Source: Rhodospirillaceae bacterium CCH5-H10
GTDB lineage: Bacteria; Pseudomonadota; Alphaproteobacteria; Reyranellales; Reyranellaceae
Reading direction: 5' to 3'
DNA: 9,411 nt
Assembly (NCBI GenBank): GCA_001557035.1
Contig: LSKJ01000773.1
Location: 1 to 9,411, forward strand
In this document: positions 6,167 through 9,411 of the stretch, piece by piece
How the letters are laid out: each line of letters starts with the position of its first letter
How positions within the stretch are numbered: position 1 is the first letter of the stretch
The notes under the pieces: generated by a model
The model's input: the letters and a program-made list of their open reading frames with translations, nothing else
What the model was told of the DNA's origin: nothing
The model's database searches: none
Position numbers and translations under genes: made by a program

Positions 6167-7192
6167 ATGTCCAAGAATGATCTCGTCGTCGTCACCGGCG
6201 CCGGTGGCTTCATCGGCGGCCATCTGGTCAAGGTCCTGCAGCAGCGCGGCCACACCAAGATCCGTGCGGTCGATGTGAAGCCGCTCGACGAGTGGTACCA
6301 GAAGACCCCGGGCGTCGAGAACCAGGTGGGCGACCTCGCCCTGCTCGAGCCCTGCCGCAAGGCCGCCAAGGGCGCCGCCATGATCTACAACCTGGCTGCC
6401 GACATGGGCGGCATGGGCTTCATCGAGACCCACAAGGCCGAGTGCATGCTGTCGGTGCTCACCAGCACCCACATGCTGGTCGCCGCCAAGGAAGCCGGCG
6501 TGCCGCGCTTCTTCTATTCGTCCTCGGCCTGCGTCTACAACGGCGACAAGCAGACCGACGCCGACGTCACGGCGCTCAAGGAAGAAGACGCCTACCCCGC
6601 CCTGCCGGAAGACGGCTATGGCTGGGAGAAGCTGTTCAGCGAGCGCATGGCCCGCCACTTTCGCGAAGACTACGGCATCGCGACCCGCGTGGCGCGCTAC
6701 CACAACGTCTACGGCCCGGAAGGCACCTATGACGGTGGCCGCGAGAAGGCCCCGGCCGCCATGTGCCGCAAGGTCATCGCCGCCAAGCTCTCGGGCAAGC
6801 ACGAGATCGAGATCTGGGGTGACGGCGAGCAGACCCGGTCGTTCATGTATATCGACGACTGCACGCAGGGCACGATCAAGCTCGCCGAGAGCGACATCAT
6901 CGAGCCGCTGAACATCGGCAGCGACGAGCTGGTGAGCATCAACACGCTGGTCGACATCGTCGAGAAGATCGCCGGCATCAAGCTGAAGCGCAGCTACAAG
7001 CTCGACGCGCCGAAGGGCGTGCGCGGCCGCAACAGCGACAATACGCTGATCAAGAAGCTGATGAACTGGGCCCCGTCCATCCGTCTCGAGGACGGCATGG
7101 AAAAGACCTACAAGTGGATCTACGACGAGATGACCTCGGGCAAGGCATCGGTCGTCAACGCGCTGCCGAAGCAGGCCCTCGCCGCGCAGTAG
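6167..7192 (+). CDS. GDP-mannose 3,5-epimerase-like extended SDR enzyme
   Basis: The product (341 aa) is an NAD-binding sugar-nucleotide epimerase. It follows plant GDP-mannose 3,5-epimerase (GDP-D-mannose to GDP-L-galactose, with GDP-L-gulose as side product; EC 5.1.3.18) through most of its length. Visible blocks are the Rossmann motif GAGGFIGGHL (11-20), NLAADMGGMGFI (75-86), FFYSSSACVY (115-124), YGWEKL (151-156), RYHNVYGPEGTYDGGREKAPAAM (177-199, in part), IWGDGEQTRSF (216-226), LNIGSDELVSIN (248-259) and GVRGRNSDN (284-292). Catalytic residues Cys122, Tyr151, Lys155 and Lys194 correspond to Cys145, Tyr174, Lys178 and Lys217 of the Arabidopsis enzyme with one constant offset of 23. A few residues beyond the conserved end (ASVVNALPKQALAAQ) form an extra tail. 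All lysines are coded AAG, suggesting good expression. It is divergent from the carbamoyltransferase gene and ends at a strong terminator. A 5-epimerase-only activity or another GDP-sugar substrate cannot be excluded. Confidence 0.85.
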   Translation: MSKNDLVVVTGAGGFIGGHLVKVLQQRGHTKIRAVDVKPLDEWYQKTPGVENQVGDLALLEPCRKAAKGAAMIYNLAADMGGMGFIETHKAECMLSVLTSTHMLVAAKEAGVPRFFYSSSACVYNGDKQTDADVTALKEEDAYPALPEDGYGWEKLFSERMARHFREDYGIATRVARYHNVYGPEGTYDGGREKAPAAMCRKVIAAKLSGKHEIEIWGDGEQTRSFMYIDDCTQGTIKLAESDIIEPLNIGSDELVSINTLVDIVEKIAGIKLKRSYKLDAPKGVRGRNSDNTLIKKLMNWAPSIRLEDGMEKTYKWIYDEMTSGKASVVNALPKQALAAQ

Positions 7193-7220
7193 GGTCCGCG
7201 TCTTCTACGCATCGTCTCCC

Positions 7221-7258
7221 AGGCGCCGCGAAGGAAACTTCGCGGCGCTTCGCATTTG
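7221..7258 (+). terminator. Intrinsic terminator after the epimerase gene
   Basis: A perfect 11-bp GC-rich stem pairs 7223-7233 (GCGCCGCGAAG) with 7238-7248 (CTTCGCGGCGC), closed by a GAAA tetraloop. An A-T pair and a G-T wobble extend it at the base. It lies 29 bp after the TAG of the epimerase and is followed by TTCGCATTT, a broken T tract. Because the next gene is convergent, the hairpin may also stop transcripts of the UDP-glucuronate decarboxylase gene, although that side has no T run. Confidence 0.75.
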
Positions 7259-7262
7259 ACGG

Positions 7263-8234
<972 letters not shown>

Positions 8235-8287
8235 GGTGCCTCGTGCAATCGCCGTGTTTTCGCGGCCGACACTAGGCGATCAAGCTC

Positions 8288-8302
8288 TTGAATTCACTTC
8301 AA
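8288..8302. repeat. Short inverted repeat TTGAA-N5-TTCAA
   Basis: A 5-bp inverted repeat (8288-8292 and 8298-8302) in the 134-bp region between the divergent UDP-glucuronate decarboxylase and AMP-binding genes. It may be part of an operator or promoter for either gene. No complete -35/-10 pair could be recognised. Chance occurrence is quite possible for arms this short. Confidence 0.2.
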
Positions 8303-8368
8303 AACCGCCGAAGGATGATGCTGCCCGGCTGCAACGACGGACGGGCGATTGGCAGGGGGAAGCGTCGT

Positions 8369-9411
8369 ATGAGTATCGAGATGGTCGGCCTGGCCGACAT
8401 CGTGCGCGCCCACGGCGCGTCGTGCCCGGACACGGTGGCGATCGTCTATGAAGGCCGGCGGACCAGCTACGGCGCCCTCGACCGCGCCTCCAGCCGGATC
8501 GCCTCGGGGCTGATCGCCGAAGGTGTCAGGCCGCAGGCTCGTGTCGCCCATCTCGACAAGAGCAGCGACGTCTTCTTCGAGCTGCTGCTCGGCGTCGCCA
8601 AGGCCGGCGCGGTGATGGTCTCGGTGAACTGGCGGCTGGCGGCGCCCGAGGTCCTGCAGATCGTGAATGACGCGGAGGCCGAAATCCTGTTCGTCGGCGA
8701 GGAATACTTTCCGGTGGTCGAGAAGATCCAGGATCAGCTCAAGAGCGTCCGCAGGATCGTGACCCTGGGTCCTCGTCACGGCGCCTGGGAAGCCTTCGCC
8801 GAGTGGCGCGACCGGCATCCCGACATCGACCCTCGCGTGCCCGTCCGGCTGGAGGACACGGCCGTCCAGTTCTACACCAGCGGCACCACCGGCCTGCCAA
8901 AGGGCGCCGAGCTCACCAATGCCAACTTCAAGTTCATGTTCGAGCAATGGACGGGAAGCTGGCTCATGAAACCCGGTACGCAGAACATCGTCTGCCTGCC
9001 CATGTTCCATATCGGCGGCGCCGGCTGGGCCATTGCCGGTCTTTTTGCGGGCGCGACCAACCATGTGGTGCGCGAGTTCGTGCCGGCGCGTGTGCTGGAG
9101 ATCATCGAACGGGACCGCATCGAGGTCATGCTGCTGGTGCCGGCGATGATCCTGTTCCTGGTGCAGGCGCCGCAGATCCGCGAGACCGACCTGTCGAGCC
9201 TGCGCCTCATCGTCTACGGCGCCGCGCCGATCCCCGCCGAGCTGCTGAAGCAGGCGATGGCGACTTTCGGCTGCGGCTTCCAGCAGGTCTACGGACTCAC
9301 CGAGACGACCGGCGCCATCACCCTCCTTCCGCCCGAGGATCACGACCCATCGGACGCGAAGAAGCTGCTGTCCTGCGGTTACGCCCAGGTCGGCGTCGAA
9401 CTGCGCATCGT
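8369..9411 (+). CDS. AMP-binding acyl-CoA synthetase (fatty-acid-CoA ligase type), 3' end outside the window
   Basis: A member of the ANL adenylate-forming superfamily, which activates a carboxylic acid with ATP to an acyl-adenylate and passes it to CoA. 347 complete codons are visible with no stop; full family members have about 500-550, so the C-terminal lid domain is missing because of the window edge. The N-terminus ([20 protein letters not shown]) is typical of long/medium-chain and aromatic acyl-CoA ligases. Seen are the ATP P-loop [13 protein letters not shown] (169-181), [11 protein letters not shown] (210-220), [12 protein letters not shown] (282-293) and [10 protein letters not shown] (306-315), the adenine/ribose-binding signature. 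The ATG at 8369 has GGGGGA (8355-8360) upstream at 8 nt spacing. A long open frame on the opposite strand is a GC-rich shadow. The substrate cannot be named, and a link to the sugar genes is not supported beyond adjacency. Confidence 0.9.
   Translation, partial: MSIEMVGLADIVRAHGASCPDTVAIVYEGRRTSYGALDRASSRIASGLIAEGVRPQARVAHLDKSSDVFFELLLGVAKAGAVMVSVNWRLAAPEVLQIVNDAEAEILFVGEEYFPVVEKIQDQLKSVRRIVTLGPRHGAWEAFAEWRDRHPDIDPRVPVRLEDTAVQFYTSGTTGLPKGAELTNANFKFMFEQWTGSWLMKPGTQNIVCLPMFHIGGAGWAIAGLFAGATNHVVREFVPARVLEIIERDRIEVMLLVPAMILFLVQAPQIRETDLSSLRLIVYGAAPIPAELLKQAMATFGCGFQQVYGLTETTGAITLLPPEDHDPSDAKKLLSCGYAQVGVELRI

Noticed and set aside
8294..9343. A 349-codon open frame on the minus strand
   Set aside because: It is antisense to the AMP-binding gene, which has clear family motifs in the plus frame. 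The translation is a His/Gly/Arg/Asp-rich pattern typical of GC-rich shadow frames.

Overview
This is a GC-rich, gene-dense stretch of bacterial chromosome, most likely from an alphaproteobacterium. Three things point that way: the EF-Tu start (MGKAKFERNKPHCNIGT), the RlmB motif-3 form LNVSNAA, and the CCA ends encoded in all three tRNA genes. I assign no genus. I see no mobile element, CRISPR array, integrase or rRNA.

Left part (1-2245), housekeeping. On the minus strand, tRNA-Tyr(GTA), tRNA-Gly(TCC) and the first codons of tuf (EF-Tu) form one apparent transcription unit, with a plausible stable-RNA promoter at 355-383. On the plus strand follow a TrmH/RlmB-family 23S rRNA 2'-O-methyltransferase (529-1293), tRNA-Thr(TGT) (1321-1395) and a YggS/PLPBP-family pyridoxal-phosphate homeostasis protein (1454-2245). 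The gene set resembles the E. coli thrU-tyrU-glyT-thrT-tufB locus, but tRNA-Thr is moved and inverted.

Middle and right part (2218-8234), sugar-nucleotide and glycan modification. A minus-strand series reads NodU-family O-carbamoyltransferase (5860-4106), UDP-glucose 4-epimerase GalE (4018-3023) and a WaaE/LgtF-like family 2 glycosyltransferase (3012-2218). The last gene overlaps the 3' end of yggS by 28 bp, tail to tail. Across a 306-bp, partly AT-rich divergent intergenic region lies a plus-strand epimerase (6167-7192) that closely resembles plant and bacterial GDP-mannose 3,5-epimerase, with its catalytic residues present. A strong hairpin terminator (7221-7258) separates it from a convergent UDP-glucuronate decarboxylase (UDP-xylose synthase, 8234-7263). 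Divergent from that gene, the N-terminal 347 codons of an AMP-binding acyl-CoA synthetase (8369 onward) run off the right edge.

The central genes supply UDP-galactose, a probable GDP-L-galactose or GDP-L-gulose, and UDP-xylose. They also supply a sugar-transferring enzyme and an enzyme that places carbamoyl groups on hydroxyls. The simplest reading is a surface polysaccharide/LPS or secreted-glycoconjugate locus that makes an O-carbamoylated, possibly L-configured sugar. A GDP-mannose epimerase beside a NodU-type carbamoyltransferase recalls the sugar logic of bleomycin-type clusters. That pairing is the most interesting point here, but the end product is inference.
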